From Azorinus chamasolen (Eukaryota > Mollusca > Bivalvia > Cardiida > Solecurtidae), in contig OY755247.1 of the NCBI GenBank assembly GCA_963576725.1, positions 17,548,526-17,612,525 of the forward strand: a DNA stretch of 64,000 nucleotides, given 5' to 3'. A program made the translations under genes and the position numbers. The notes beneath the pieces are model-generated. The model was not told the DNA's origin, searched no databases, and worked only from the letters and a program-made list of their open reading frames with translations. Every line of letters starts with the position of its first letter. Position 1 is the first letter of the stretch. Below are positions 11,350 through 21,961 of this stretch, one piece after another.

Positions 11350-12070
11350 GAACAGACACAACCATTTAGGTATGTTTTTATGCATATTTTAATTTCTTAT
11401 TCATATCATTTGAAAGTGTTGCAGTTTAATGTTTCGCTTTTAAATTATCTCAATTTAGATAAGCCGTGAAATGGCATACTAAATCACCTTTCAATGCCCA
11501 AAATCGTCTTACCGTCAAACGACACAAGAATACAAGAAAAACACACATAGTTATTTGATCAGCCACAATCGGGCTACGCACTTCAATCGTGTTTTCTATC
11601 AATCCATATAATGACATACATTTGCAAAGCCCTAGATAAGACCCTGTATGCAGTAGAATTGACCACAGAAAAAAGTTGACAAAAGTTATACAGAAAGCTC
11701 CTATAGGAGCTTTTTTGCATTGCTTTTGACCTACATAAAACCACCACCCGCCACAGCCCTATTATTAGATCTATGTTGGATGGCCACTTCAGACAGGTTT
11801 TACTGTGCTTGCTTGAACATTTCCAAAGCATTTGACAGACTACTTCGGCATAAATGATTAAGAATTTGATATGCTATGAGTTGAAAGGATGTTTCTATAT
11901 TGCTTGATTATGTATCATTCTAACAGTTTTTAACAGGTTTTAGTCAATAATAAAACGCCCAAACTTTCGAGTTACTAGAAACACTAGAAAATGGACAAGA
12001 AGTAAGGACACATAACATTCTTGTTCCGCCTTGTCTCAATTATGTATCAACCCTGTCAGATATTCCCATT
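11350..12070. other. Intergenic stretch with one foldback repeat
   Basis: Between 11585 and 11815 a MITE-B-like or A-like copy is seen (AAGCTCCTATAGGAGCTTTT at 11697, end GACAGGTTTTACTGTG). The rest is AT-rich, with nothing recognised. Confidence 0.5.
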
Positions 12071-12074
12071 CAGA

Positions 12075-13510
12075 AATAATAGTACAATATCATACTAATA
12101 ATCATACAATACTATCCTAATTCATAGTAAACAATACTATGCTAATTATTATACAGTACCATTCTAATAAATATACAATATTATCCTAAGAATAATACAA
12201 CAATATCCTAATTTATTATAAATAATATCCTTATAATTATACAATACCATTCGAATGATTATACAATATTATCCTGATAATTATGCAATGTTATCCTAAT
12301 AATTATACAATATTATCCTAATAATAAGTATTATGCAATATTATCCTAATAATTATACAACATTATCCTAATAATTATGCAATATTATCCTAATATGGCA
12401 CTATTAGTATCAACTCAGATATTCCCTTTCAGAAATAGCTATAGCTTACTCAATTCTAGAGTATCTCCAAGAAATCTTACACGTGTAATAGTTTTTTTTA
12501 CATATTCCAAGAAAAAGGTGAACATTGTGTCACCCACCACATCAAGTTCCGATATTGCCTTCGAAAAGAGCCTAACCCTTTCACTGCCAATGCCGGATCT
12601 GTGATTACCTAGGCAAACAGTTTGGATCCAGATGAGACGCCGTCTCATCAGGATCCAAACTGTTTGTTACTGTTACTATGTTTTTGAAACAAAAATGTAG
12701 AAAATAAAAAATAAAAATTTGTAGCAGACGACAAAATTAGCAGACGACATATTTTGGGAGCGAAAGGGTTCATACGAAAGTATCGGGAGCGCTCCCCCCC
12801 CCCCCCCCCTCGCATTCCTTATCAAATTATACCTCTTATAAGTAAACAATACTGTCCTAATAAGTATACAGTAATATCCCACTTTATTACATTATTCTAC
12901 TAATAATTATACAATAATACAATGCAAAGTCCTAATATTTATACAATACTGTCCAAATAATTATACAATATTATCCTAATAATTATACAATACTATCCCT
13001 ATTTCATTATACCATACGTTGCTAATAATTATACAGTACCAGCCTAATAAGTATACAACACTATCCTAATAACTATACAACACTATCATTATATTTATTG
13101 TAAATACCATCCTTTTAATTATGCAATACCATTAGACTTATTATACAATATCATCCGAATAATTATACAATATTACCCCTATTTATTACACAATACCATC
13201 CTAATTAAACAGTACTATCCTAAAATATATAATAGTCATAATATTTATACAATGCTATGCTTGTAATTATACAATACTATCCTAATACTTACATAATACT
13301 ATGCAAATAATTATAAAATACAGTATATACTAATATCCCAATAATTATATTATCCTGATAACTATACAATATTAGTAGTATCCTAATTATTATACAACAC
13401 TATCCAAATAATTATACGATGTTATATAATACTATCCCAATGGTTATACAACACTATCCTAATAGTACAATAATATCCTAATACTTATATAATTCTATCC
13501 CAATAGTCTA
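12075..13510. repeat. Degenerate AT-rich minisatellite, unit about 21-22 bases
   Basis: Dozens of worn copies of AATAATTATACAATATTATC-CT occupy about 1.2 kb, interrupted by a PB-3 MITE (12576-12768) and an 18-20 base C run near 12790. Confidence 0.85.
12576..12768. mobile_element. PB-3 MITE inserted in the AT minisatellite
   Basis: Ends CCCTTTCACTGCCAATGCCG and GGGAGCGAAAGGG; centre GTTTGGATCCAGATGAGACG and its complement; GTAGCAGACGACAAA near the right end. The flanking TTAA is worn. Confidence 0.75.
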
Positions 13511-13627
13511 ACATAATTATAGAATGCTCATAAAGGAATTTCCAGCATTAATTTCTCTCAGCATTAAGCAGCAGTCTTTTTGTTGATCAATTTGTCGACA
13601 GCTATACTAGTATAGTATGCTGTACGT

Positions 13628-13826
13628 ACATATAAAACCTCTATTAGGGACACTTAATTGTGTTAATTATTTGGTATTTAGAGCCGGTGGCTGCTTAAAC
13701 CAAGGTGAAAGTAAAACAGAACATAGGAGCGTTCTGTTTTACTTTCACATTGCTTTAAGCAGCCACCTGCTTTTAACACAAACTACTTGATGTAATTTAG
13801 TGGCCGTTATAGAGAGGTTTTACTGC
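13628..13826. mobile_element. MITE-A copy
   Basis: Right end GGCCGTTATAGAGAGGTTTT-ACTG is intact and the left end is worn; the foldback core includes AAGTAAAACAGAACATAGGAGCG. Confidence 0.7.
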
Positions 13827-14026
13827 ATATCTATAAGAGAGGAAAATGACAGATTTAGGACGGCTTCACAGACGTAAACCACAACTAATGTATCAAATAA
13901 ATATAAGCCAGACTATATAATGAGCAAAGAAAGACAGTAATTTCGAAAAGATATATACAAAGAAAAAGAGAAAAACTGCGACATTAGTTATAACTGTGAA
14001 ACATATACGGTGATACATAAAACAGT

Positions 14027-14150
14027 ATATTAACCTTAAGTCTGCTACGGGCGAATCCATTACTAACTCTGCAAACAGGTTGGATCCAGGTTAAACGTCG
14101 AGTAGTTCGGTGTATCATCAGAATCCAAACTGTTTGCATTGCTGTTGAAT
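14027..14150. repeat. PB-3/PB-8-type fragment
   Basis: Contains TTAACCTTAAGTCTGC, GCAAACAGGTTGGATCCAGG, then GAATCCAAACTGTTTGC, the PB-3/PB-8 palindrome without the right terminus. Confidence 0.5.
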
Positions 14151-14584
14151 GAAATGCAAGGTGAAACGATTTTGAAAACTGAAGAGGCGACACATTCTAC
14201 TTACACTAATTTACTCAGACTAAAGGTCAACTGCATAACATACGTATATAAAATGCAGATTAAATACCACACCCATCACAATGATAATTTTGTTAATCTG
14301 AGAAACACTTTACAAAACAAACACAATACTATCAATACATACTATAATATTTATTGTCAAGAGTCTACATATATTTCAAGCGATATACATATAGGAACAA
14401 GGTATTAATTAACCCTTAGCATGATAAGCGCGATCTACCTGACATTTGCTAACAACTTAGAAGCTGCGGATGAAACCAGAATTAACTCATAACTGATCAG
14501 GATGCAAGCTGTTCAACACATGGTCAATACTTTCACAGTCGCTACGAAGAATCATAAGTACAATAGTTCAAACTCGGGGTTTAA

Positions 14585-14783
14585 CCCATTTGCTCCCAGT
14601 GGATTCTTAAATGTTTATATATTGGATTAGTCCATTTTTTATCTAAGGGGCGCCTGACCTAAATTTTCAATTTCGTTTTGTTTTATAATGCAATTCCTAT
14701 CAGCAAACAGTGTAAACTCTGATCAGACGCCGCATTATGCGGCATCTGATCAGCGTCTACACTGTTTGCCTACGTCCAATTTT
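14585..14783. mobile_element. PB-4 MITE, right-truncated
   Basis: TTAA plus CCCATTTGCTCCCAGTGGAT on the left and the GATCAGACGC/GCGTCTGATC-type foldback in the middle. It breaks off after GCCTACGTCC, where a half MITE-B-like repeat (to about 14905) follows. Confidence 0.65.
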
Positions 14784-14912
14784 AGTATAGAAGAATTTAG
14801 ATATTTATAGACCGGGGGACTGTTTAATGCAGGATGAAAGTCAGGCATGACGTTCACGCTGCATTTTAGCGGCTACTTATCGTACAGACCGATGTTGATA
14901 TAACGGGGTTAA

Positions 14913-15102
14913 ACCCTTACAGTGCAAGACACGATTCACTAATGTCATTTGCAAAAAGTGTCCCCCAGACGAGAGAGCCCTTTCATCAGGGGCTGTACTG
15001 TTTGTCTTGTTAAACTTTTGTTTAAAAACCCCCTAAATATTCACCATAAGCTTGACCTGTTTGAATTTTTGAATAGTCCATTTGAAAATTCAGCGTTGTA
15101 AT
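14913..15102. mobile_element. PB-7 MITE upstream of gene 2
   Basis: TTAA at the left, then CCCTTACAGTGCAAGACACG; core GCAAAAAGTGTCCCC and GGGGCTGTACTGTTTG; right part AATTCAGCGTTGTAATGG then TTAA. A second copy is at 33948-34150. It ends about 90 bases before the gene 2 start codon. Confidence 0.6.
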
Positions 15103-15190
15103 GGTTAAGTGTACCTATTTATAACACTGCACTGTCAGAGTTTGCCATACACCAATTACACTTTGTGCAAGCACTCACTAAGAAAATAGT

Positions 15191-15897
15191 ATGCTACTGT
15201 TCCAGTATAACTGCGTCTATACTTTGGTATTGAGTAAGTTTGTCTGTATCGCTGCTTGTCGGATAAGCGATGCGGACGCAACACTCATTTCATCAAGTGG
15301 TTTAAAAAGATTTCGACGGGATCCACGCAACACTTCTGCACAAGTTGGCGTGATTAAGAATGATGACAAGATGGAAGTATATCTCCTCAAGATATCGGAC
15401 CTTGCCGTCAGGAATCTTACTCGAGAAATGTTCAAAGTCTGTCCTGTTGCAAGTATATGTGGAGAGAGGGTCGTGTTTCATCTTGATGTACCGAGTACTT
15501 GTTGTATAGTCTGCTCTTGTGAGAGAAGTTGCATATACACAGACTCATGTTGCCCACACTACCTAGAGCAAAGAATGGACGATATAGACACAGAACCAAA
15601 TGAATATGTCCACCTACCAATGTCTGAGTGTCGACGAGCTTTGTTTTTGAAGGAAAAGAATGTTTCGAAAGTATTTGGTTCCACAACACCTCAGTACAAG
15701 TTCATATCATATTGTCCTAAATCTGCATCGCAAATAGAAAAAGATCTCTGTCGCTCAGATCTTGTAAAGGGATTTAAACTGGAGGATGTGATGCCCCTGT
15801 ACGACGCGTCAACAGTTCACAATTTCATGAACAGACATTGTGCTCAATGTAACAATGTGGACATGAGAAATGTTATTCCCTGGAAAATAAAGCTTAT
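15191..15897 (+). CDS. Gene 2, exon 1 (signal peptide, furin-like site, SMB-like Cys cluster)
   Basis: This is the first coding exon of a complete four-exon gene (15191-20386, 676 residues when joined). Residues 1-23 are a hydrophobic leader ending near CIAAC, so the protein is probably secreted. Residues 40-43 are RFRR followed by D, a furin-type consensus also present in gene 3, which suggests removal of a short propeptide. Residues 84-125 hold C-P-x4-C-G, then CCIVCSC-x3-C-x5-CCPHY, which resembles a somatomedin-B-like disulfide cluster. Residues 212-221 are FMNRHCAQCN, one copy of the CAxCN motif. The exon ends in phase 2 (CTT AT / gtgaga), matching gene 3. The ATG at 15191 is chosen because it heads the leader and a PB-7 MITE ends about 90 bases upstream. 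Role unknown; likely extracellular recognition. Confidence 0.85.
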
Positions 15898-15936
15898 GTG
15901 AGAGAAGTATTAAAATATTGACCTTTAAAACTATAT

Positions 15937-16160
15937 CCCTTTACCTCATATTGACGACTTTTGACGACTCTGTAAATGTCACTTTGTGAAATCGTTGTGA
16001 TAAATAGAGCATTTGCTCCTATAGGTGCAAATGCTCTATTTATCACAATGATTTCAAACTACAAAACTCTAAAAGTTTCATTTTCTCTAGTTAATTCTCA
16101 TTTTCGGTACATTTATTCAAAGAGGTTGTATCTAAAAGTAACCTATGAGGTAAAGAGATA
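15937..16160. mobile_element. PB-1 MITE, gene 2 intron 1
   Basis: CCCTTTACCTCATATTGACG left, ATGAGGTAAAGAG right; central foldback around GCATTTGCTCCTATAGG. Confidence 0.75.
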
Positions 16161-16484
16161 ACAGTATAAACCTGACTTATAGTAAAGAAAGTGTATACCT
16201 TTATTACCTTTATGCATTTACGATTTAGTTTCATAACTGTCGGTCACAATCCGATAATATTTTGCTGTACAACAGAAAAACATAGGTATCAACTAAAACG
16301 GTTTATTTTGTATCACATGGGCATTTTTTATACGAATTCAAATTAACAATCTTCAATTTTAACCATAATGTTTTGTCTTGTGAAATTCAGTATCAATCGT
16401 GTGTTTTAAATTCCTTAGCTCTGTCAAAGTGTTTCTTTTTTATTTTGTCTACATGGATAGCAGGTTGATCCTTGTTCGATAAAT

Positions 16485-16715
16485 AATCATGTAATGAATA
16501 ATGCCACCATGAATATTAATTAATACACTTTCTATAGTGATTTATTAATCGGGAAAAACTTGGTCCTGATGACCAGTCACATATATGTATAATCACAGCT
16601 ATATTATATCGAATGCAAAAAGAGCAGACCCTAATCAGACGGCCCTTGTAGGCACCGTCTGATCTACACTACTGTTTGTTAAGGAGTAGAAAGCAGTATT
16701 TATGGAGTAAATGGT
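16485..16715. mobile_element. PB-2 MITE, worn, gene 2 intron 1
   Basis: Shows CCATGAATATTAATTAATAC, AGCAGACCCTAATCAGACGG, CCGTCTGATCTACAC and GTATTTATGGAGTAAATGG. Confidence 0.55.
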
Positions 16716-16830
16716 AAAAGAGTGAACTACATGTATATCATAGATATTAAGAGAATCATATCTAAAATGTTATAAAATTGATTAAAACATATGTCTGAAT
16801 GATACTCCGAATGTCGTTTATGTCTTTCAG

Positions 16831-17073
16831 CTGTGGACAAGATCCACTGGAAGCGACTGATCTGATTCAAATGGAGGGCGAGGTGTTCAGCAGGAATGAT
16901 TGCTACATGGAGTTTCTTCCCCCAGATGAAAGTTCCCTAGCAACGCTGTGTGACACGGAAAAAATCACAACGTGCAATAATACAGGTCTTTGGGATGTAC
17001 ATGACGCATTTTTGGAGTATGCATGCCGGGTCTACCCACTTACATATGTGTTAAATACTGTTCCCAAGAAAAG
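16831..17073 (+). CDS. Gene 2, exon 2 (NDC-FLPPD module)
   Basis: The acceptor tctttcag and donor AG/gtaattg enclose residues about 236-317. The sequence starts CGQDPLEATDL, contains NDCYMEFLPPDE and five Cys, and ends before a split Arg codon. It is colinear with 632-865 and 34681-34914, with three extra residues before the donor compared with genes 1 and 3. Both flanking introns are phase 2. The frame upstream to the ATG at 16799 is intronic by comparison. Confidence 0.85.
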
Positions 17074-17308
17074 GTAATTGTTTAAATACTTCATATCAAC
17101 GCATATTGACGTCCTTGCAAACAGAGAAGACTCAGATCAGACGACTCCTTTAGTAGTAATCTGTGAGGGTCTGCATGTCAACCTATGTCACGATATAGAT
17201 GTGACCCCACCGTTTCTGCCATGGGGCAATATTCTTTTATCATTGTAAAGAATCGGCTAATAAATATTCATGATGTCAGTATGTCCTACTACATGTTCAC
17301 GAGATTAA

Positions 17309-17440
17309 GTAGTTTGAAACCATTGTGATAAATAGAGCATTTGCTCCTACAGGAGCAAATGCTCTATTTATCACAATGATTTCACAAAGAGACTTTTACA
17401 GAGTCGTCAAAAGCCGTCAATATGAGGGAATTGGTTAATA
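17309..17440. mobile_element. PB-1 MITE, left-truncated, gene 2 intron 2
   Basis: Begins AGTTTGAAACCATTGTGATA, has the central palindrome TTTGCTCCTACAGGAGCAAA and ends TATGAGGGAATTGG then TTAA. Confidence 0.7.
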
Positions 17441-17494
17441 TCCCTTCTTTGGTCGACTGTTTGAAGCTCACGCATGTATATGAAATCCTTTCAG

Positions 17495-17678
17495 ATACAG
17501 TAACATATTCTGTGCTCTCTGCAATGGTGAACAAATAAACACAGCAACTCAAAATATTTGCGATATGGTGAACATCAACACTGTGTATGCTTTCTATGTG
17601 TTAGTAAAGCTACCAAAAACAGAAGACGGCGTTAAAGAGGAACTGTGTCGAGAATACACTGCGTTTGATCCACTGTAT
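17495..17678 (+). CDS. Gene 2, exon 3 (CAxCN module)
   Basis: This 184-base exon has an acceptor ctttcag and donor gtaagtatg. The reading is Y-S-N-I-F-C-A-L-C-N-G ... VKLPKTEDG ... AFDPLY, one residue shorter than gene 1. It was recognised by its similarity to gene 1 at 3282 and gene 3 at 36597. The phases (2 in, 0 out) fit exon 2 and exon 4 exactly. A partial PB-1 MITE lies 55 bases upstream of it. Confidence 0.85.
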
Positions 17679-17695
17679 GTAAGTATGCATCATAT

Positions 17696-18105
17696 AATTA
17701 AAGTGATATTCTCTACTTAAAACGTGTTTTAAAAATGCCTAACAATTACACAAATCATTTGTTTATATCCTGAAAAAGGTATATCGCAAGAAAACCAGTC
17801 GAATGAATACAAATAAAGACAAAACTTTCAGGTGTTTGGTAATTATGCTGTTCGGTAATGTATTAGTATTTTTTTCGGCTCGCGTTTCAGATTCGTTAAC
17901 TGTTCGACCAAGGCCGATAATATTTTGTTGTAGAACAAAAAAATAAGGGTTTATTTGTATCACAGGGGCATTTATCGATATAAATTCAAATTGACAATCT
18001 TTGTAATAATGAATGAACATAACACATACATGTACCAAGTTTTATGATGTTGCCGAAAATATGCGTTCATTGTAGGGACTTCCTCTTTAAAGGGTTAATT
18101 GCAAT
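17696..18105. mobile_element. Element X copy, gene 2 intron 3
   Basis: Shares with 1378-1895 the tracts GATAATATTTTGTTGTAGAA, ATCACAGGGGCATTT and the right end GTAGGGACTTCCTCTTTAAA. The left inverted end is not preserved. Confidence 0.45.
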
Positions 18106-18554
18106 TTGCGACGGTATATCTTTCTGAAGATTAACTGGTTTCAGATTATCTTAACCCTTTCCTCCATAAATACGCATTTCTACGCCTTTGTAAAAGTCAC
18201 TTTTTGAAAACATTGTCATAAATATTTATCACAGTGGTTTAAGAACTACACACTTATAAAACATTTCCCTTTCTCTAATTAATGCTCCTTTTCGGTAGAT
18301 TTATTCAAAGAGATAGGATCTAAAACAGCATATGAGGGAATGGTTTACGCTCAATTTAGAATTCCGGTTCGGTTTTGATTACTTTCGACTAATCAAGCGT
18401 TTTAGGAACAATTCACCAAGTTGCACGAGACAAGCGTTTGAGAAAATATCATCTACGAGTAAAACAGCAAGGAATCTGATGAGACGCCAAACTACCCCGT
18501 GTCTCATCCTGATGACTAAAGGTTCGTTTAGCAGCATAATGGTTAACTTATTAA

Positions 18555-18734
18555 CCCATTCCTTCATGGGCTATTTTAGATCCAACCTCTTTGAATGAAT
18601 CTACCGAAAAGGAGCATTAACTGGAGAAAAAGAATACTTTTAGAATTTTGTAGTTCTGAAACCATTGTGATAAATAGAGCATTAAAACGTGACTTTTACA
18701 GAGACGTAGAAATGCGTATTTTTGGAGGAAAGGG
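18555..18734. mobile_element. PB-1 MITE (reverse), chained to the next by one TTAA
   Basis: Bracketed by TTAA at 18551 and 18735. Left end CCCATTCCTTCATGGGC; right end GGAGGAAAGGG. One half of the central palindrome is deleted. Confidence 0.8.
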
Positions 18735-18738
18735 TTAA

Positions 18739-18959
18739 ACCGTTCCCTCATACTGACGCATTTTGACACCTCTGTAAAAATCACTGTCTGAAACCATTGT
18801 GATAAATAAAGCATTTGCCCCATAGGAGCAAATGCTCTATTTATCACAATGGTTTCAAAACTACATAATTCTAAACGTTTCTTTTTCTCTAGTAAATGCT
18901 CCTTTTCCATAGATTTATTTAAAGAGGTAGGATCTAAAAATAGCCTATGAGGTAATGGG
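18739..18959. mobile_element. PB-1 MITE (forward), shares TTAA with its neighbour
   Basis: Starts right after TTAA 18735-18738 with ACCGTTCCCTCATACTGACG and ends at ATGAGGTAATGGG before TTAA 18960-18963. Central foldback TTTGCCCCATAGGAGCAAA. Confidence 0.8.
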
Positions 18960-19026
18960 TTAAATATGACATCACTTATATCACCCCCGGTTTCCAAAAA
19001 AGCGGTCCAGCCTAGTATGATATATC

Positions 19027-19215
19027 AGAGGTCCAGATAAGATGCGTAATTCAAAACACTTTCAAGAACAGCTTTTTTGTTTCTGCACCAAACCCTATAT
19101 TTTGATGCTCTTTAGAATCGTCTTGAAGAGACGATTCTAAAGAGTGGTTACATCATAGGGTTCGGTAGGAAAAGGTCGAATTTAGTATTTGAGTACGCAC
19201 ATGTATCTGTTGCTC
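19027..19215. mobile_element. Family F foldback MITE, gene 2 intron 3
   Basis: Left end AGAGGTCCAGATAAGATGCG and right end TACGCACATGTATCTGTTGC are partial inverted copies. Core GATTCTAAAGAGTGGTTACA and AACCCTATATTTTGATGCTC. Confidence 0.65.
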
Positions 19216-19324
19216 CCCCTCCCCAGTGGTGGTTTTGCCACTGACCGTTCCAAAGCGGTATTGTCTTTGTCACCCTTTCTTTTATGTTAGTCTTTGTACT
19301 TGTGCGATTGTTGATGTTTGAAAT

Positions 19325-19450
19325 GTTCAACGCTTGTGTATGTGTGCACACCCGTGTGTGTATGTGTGGTTGTGTGTGTGTGTGCCATTTATTTTCTATC
19401 CATTTGTTTGGTGGTGGTTGCGTCTTGTGTGTGGTTGTTCTTGACAGTAC
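19325..19450 (+). other. GT-rich intron tract shared with gene 1
   Basis: GTGTGTATGTGTGGTTGTGT and TTGCGTCTTGTGTGTGG are also found before exon 4 of gene 1 (8090-8220), at the same distance range from the acceptor. The stretch was therefore inherited from the ancestral duplicated gene, not from independent repeats. Gene 3 lacks it. Confidence 0.7.
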
Positions 19451-19489
19451 TTTTTCATCTGATATGTGTCCGTTTAAATATTTTTGTAG

Positions 19490-20386
19490 GGACAGTGTCG
19501 TGAAATATACTGTACACCACCTAATATAATTAATATCAGGAGCAAAACATGCGTTGACATAGCAGCAAGCAATGTCATCAGCGGGTTGGAAATATCTGCC
19601 AGAGCAACATTTAACCACGTGTTACCTGCGAAAACAGCAGTGGATCAGGTTTTGAATTACATGGAAAAGAAATTAGATCAAAAGTATTTGTGCGACATCG
19701 AAATGTACCCAAAGACGAGTCATAAGAGAAATGTTTATTCGGCGTTCGAACCAGGCACTTACATTACGGAAGTGATGCTTGTGATCCACGTGAAGACAGA
19801 GATGTATGGAAATGCTAATGAGCATTACAGGAGCATTGCTCAACAGCTACGTCGACCGAACACTTTCAAAATTGGACCATTTCGGACAAACGTCTCCATG
19901 GAAGTCACCATTCACGGTATTGACCAGTTATTGCAGATTCCCTCGCTGGAGACAAAATTCATAAATGTATTATTTCCCTCGAATGCGATTTATTGGACAG
20001 ATATAGCTGTATCTAAAATGTTAAAATTCTATGAGGATCCGTATGACAATACATTGGTCGCCAGTGGTATCGAAATAAAAAAGAAACACTGTTCGGTATG
20101 GGATGTGGTGTACGGTTTAGAGTTTCTTCCCTGTATAGCATTCACATACAATATCGACAACAGGAATTTTAAAAGAACACCCAGCGGCTTAATGTTTGAT
20201 GATAGGATTATGTTCAGATTTGGAGAATTTATTAGCACCAATGATACTTATGTTCTGATTTGTGTTGATGCAGTCCAACAAAAACTTAATGGATCGACTA
20301 GTTATTATATGGCGTATGGAGATGTTATTATGTCGTTGATGTTGGGTTCATTATTTTTTCAAGTTAGCAGGTATACGAATAATTAA
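19490..20386 (+). CDS. Gene 2, exon 4 (long ectodomain module, stop)
   Basis: Starts after acceptor tttttgtag with G-Q-C-R-E-I-Y-C-T-P-P and encodes 298 residues plus stop. Shared landmarks with gene 3 are strong: LPAKTAVDQVLNYM, YITEVMLVIHV, PFRTNVSMEVTIHGID, FYEDPYDNTLVASGIEI, EFLPCIAFTYNID, SGLMFDDRI, FRFGEFISTNDTYVLICVD. After AVQQ the tail is NGSTSYY followed by hydrophobic residues (VIMSLMLGSLFFQV) and a short polar end (SRYTNN). It could be a GPI signal or a single membrane anchor; it is not a seven-helix domain. The first in-frame ATG (19586) is internal to the exon. A degraded duplicate of part of this exon follows at 20402-20457. Confidence 0.85.
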   Translation, partial: GQCREIYCTPPNIINIRSKTCVDIAASNVISGLEISARATFNHVLPAKTAVDQVLNYMEKKLDQKYLCDIEMYPKTSHKRNVYSAFEPGTYITEVMLVIHVKTEMYGNANEHYRSIAQQLRRPNTFKIGPFRTNVSMEVTIHGIDQLLQIPSLETKFINVLFPSNAIYWTDIAVSKMLKFYEDPYDNTLVASGIEIKKKHCSVWDVVYGLEFLPCIAFTYNIDNRNFKRTPSGLMFDDRIMFRFGEFISTNDTYVLICVDAVQQKLNGSTSYYMAYGDVIMSLMLGSLFFQVSRYTNN

Positions 20387-20401
20387 TGAGGACTCAAATT
20401 T

Positions 20402-20457
20402 GTTCAAATCTGGAGAAAATATCAGTACCGATGATACCTGTTTCGATTTGTGTTGAA
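20402..20457 (+). pseudogene. Degraded duplicate of the end of gene 2 exon 4
   Basis: TTCAAATCTGGAGAAAATAT-CAGTACCGATGATACCTGTT parallels the exon 4 codons for FRFGEFISTNDTYVLIC (20214-20268) but contains changed and stop codons. It lies 16 bases after the gene 2 stop. Confidence 0.65.
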
Positions 20458-20541
20458 AATTTGTCAATATGATATGTTCGCATTCTGCCCTAGTGTTGAA
20501 AATCCTTTTATGGTTTAAACTCAACCTTGGTCCATGGTTAA

Positions 20542-20748
20542 ACCATTTTGCTGCCAATGCCGGATCTGTGATTACCTATGCAAACAGTTTGGATCCAGAT
20601 GGGACGCCGAGTAACTCGGCGTCTCATCAGGATCCAAACTGTTTGTTACTGTTACTATGTTTTTGAAATAAAAATTAAGAAAATCAAAAACTGAAAATTT
20701 GTAGCAGACGACAAAGCTAGCAGACGACAGAGTTTGGCAGCGAAAGGT
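20542..20748. mobile_element. PB-3 MITE downstream of gene 2
   Basis: TTAA on both sides; right end GGCAGCGAAAGG; centre GGGACGCCGAG/CTCGGCGTCTC with flanking AAACAGTTTGGATCC arms. An AATAAA-like GAAATAAAAATT occurs near 20665. Confidence 0.8.
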
Positions 20749-20779
20749 TTAACACCAGCTACAGGCCATGTATTGTTGT

Positions 20780-20980
20780 CCGTTAACCCGTTCCCTGTTC
20801 TTTGTTTATTCCGAACTTCAATACCTACCGAATACTCATGGACAAAATAGTTATGAGTTATGGGAAGTAGAATATTGTAGTCATTTTAGAAAGTAAAGAA
20901 ACAGGTCTTTCAAATTCCAGTCAGTCAACAGAGCATACCCTGATAGGAGCCTTCTGATTTGAGTCTACTATGTTTGCAAA
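20780..20980. mobile_element. PB-2-related MITE fragment
   Basis: GTTAACCCGTTCCCTGTTCT, CATGGACAAAATAGTTATGA and AGAGCATACCCTGATAGGAG match 41468-41730; the right end is missing where MITE 20989-21319 begins. Confidence 0.5.
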
Positions 20981-20988
20981 TATATATA

Positions 20989-21319
20989 CAGTGAACCGGC
21001 ATTCGTTACAATGGCACCTTCTTTACACCGGCAGTATGCATTGAAACTAAATTACCATTAAGTCTTTGAAACAACCACTGAATAAATAGGTGCAATGCCA
21101 ACAAGACATGTGATCGCTTAATGCAGAACACAAGAAGTGCAAAAAGCTCCCAAAGGGAGCTTTTTGCACTTCTTGCGTTCTGCATTAAGCGTCCACCTGT
21201 TGGTACTAGTTTAAAACTTCCCACATGTTTCTTTTTATAATTAAATTTGTTATAACGACAACCTTGTTATACCAGCAAAACGTCTGGAAACAAACAACTC
21301 CGTTGTAACCAGGGTTCAC
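20989..21319. mobile_element. Pogo-like MITE (ends CAGTGAACC)
   Basis: CAGTGAACCGGCATTCGTTA on the left and GTTGTAACCAGGGTTCACTG on the right are inverted copies, with TA outside. The central foldback CTTAATGCAGAACACAAGAA ... CTTCTTGCGTTCTGCATTAAG resembles MITE-B. Confidence 0.7.
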
Positions 21320-21424
21320 TGTATGAACATCACGTGCGTTTGAGCAGATAATGTAGACCCTGATGAGACGTCTCAGATGCGGCTTCACATCTGGGTCTAC
21401 ACTGTTTTCCTATGTCCCATTCAG

Positions 21425-21961
21425 TTGACACCTGACAGTAATGGGTTAAACAATTAAATTAAAATATTAGTGGAGAGAGTCTCTAAGCGTCGGCAGCTAG
21501 ATCTCTGTGAGGGTCATTTAGTGCACACTCCACACGAAAGATACCTGTATATATACAGTTTACACACGTGAGTCTCGTGCGACCTGCTCATTCGGTGGAT
21601 TGATGTAAGTAATAGATACAGTACGAGTCTTACTACCAAAGTGTCTTCTTACAACCGTTATCAGGACAGTTTGTTCGCATGACCGAAGACGTGTCCGAGG
21701 CGTAGTAAGACGAGTACATGTATCTTACTTGTACGACAGTACGTTGTAGACTTTTAATTTTGATTAAAAATAAATATTTCACAAATGAGTACAAAATGTT
21801 TTCCCCTTGGTTCACCCAATTCAAATCCTAGGTAGATAGGTTTTAACCACATGAATCACGTGCGTACAAAAGTGTCCACTTACAACCGTTATCAGGACAC
21901 TTTTTCAATAGCTTTGCTGGGGGTCTGTCGTACAAAGTAGTGTTATTGACATCTCTGTGCC
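21425..21961. other. Non-MITE stretch with 30-base direct repeats
   Basis: The phrase CTTACAACCGTTATCAGGAC occurs at about 21649 and 21868 in similar surroundings (AAAGTGTC before it). It is the only stretch in this part without foldback elements and it leads into the candidate exon at 21962. Confidence 0.5.

Noticed and set aside
18617..18997. 126-codon - strand frame
   Set aside because: Lies wholly across two PB-1 MITEs; similar shadow frames recur at other MITE copies.
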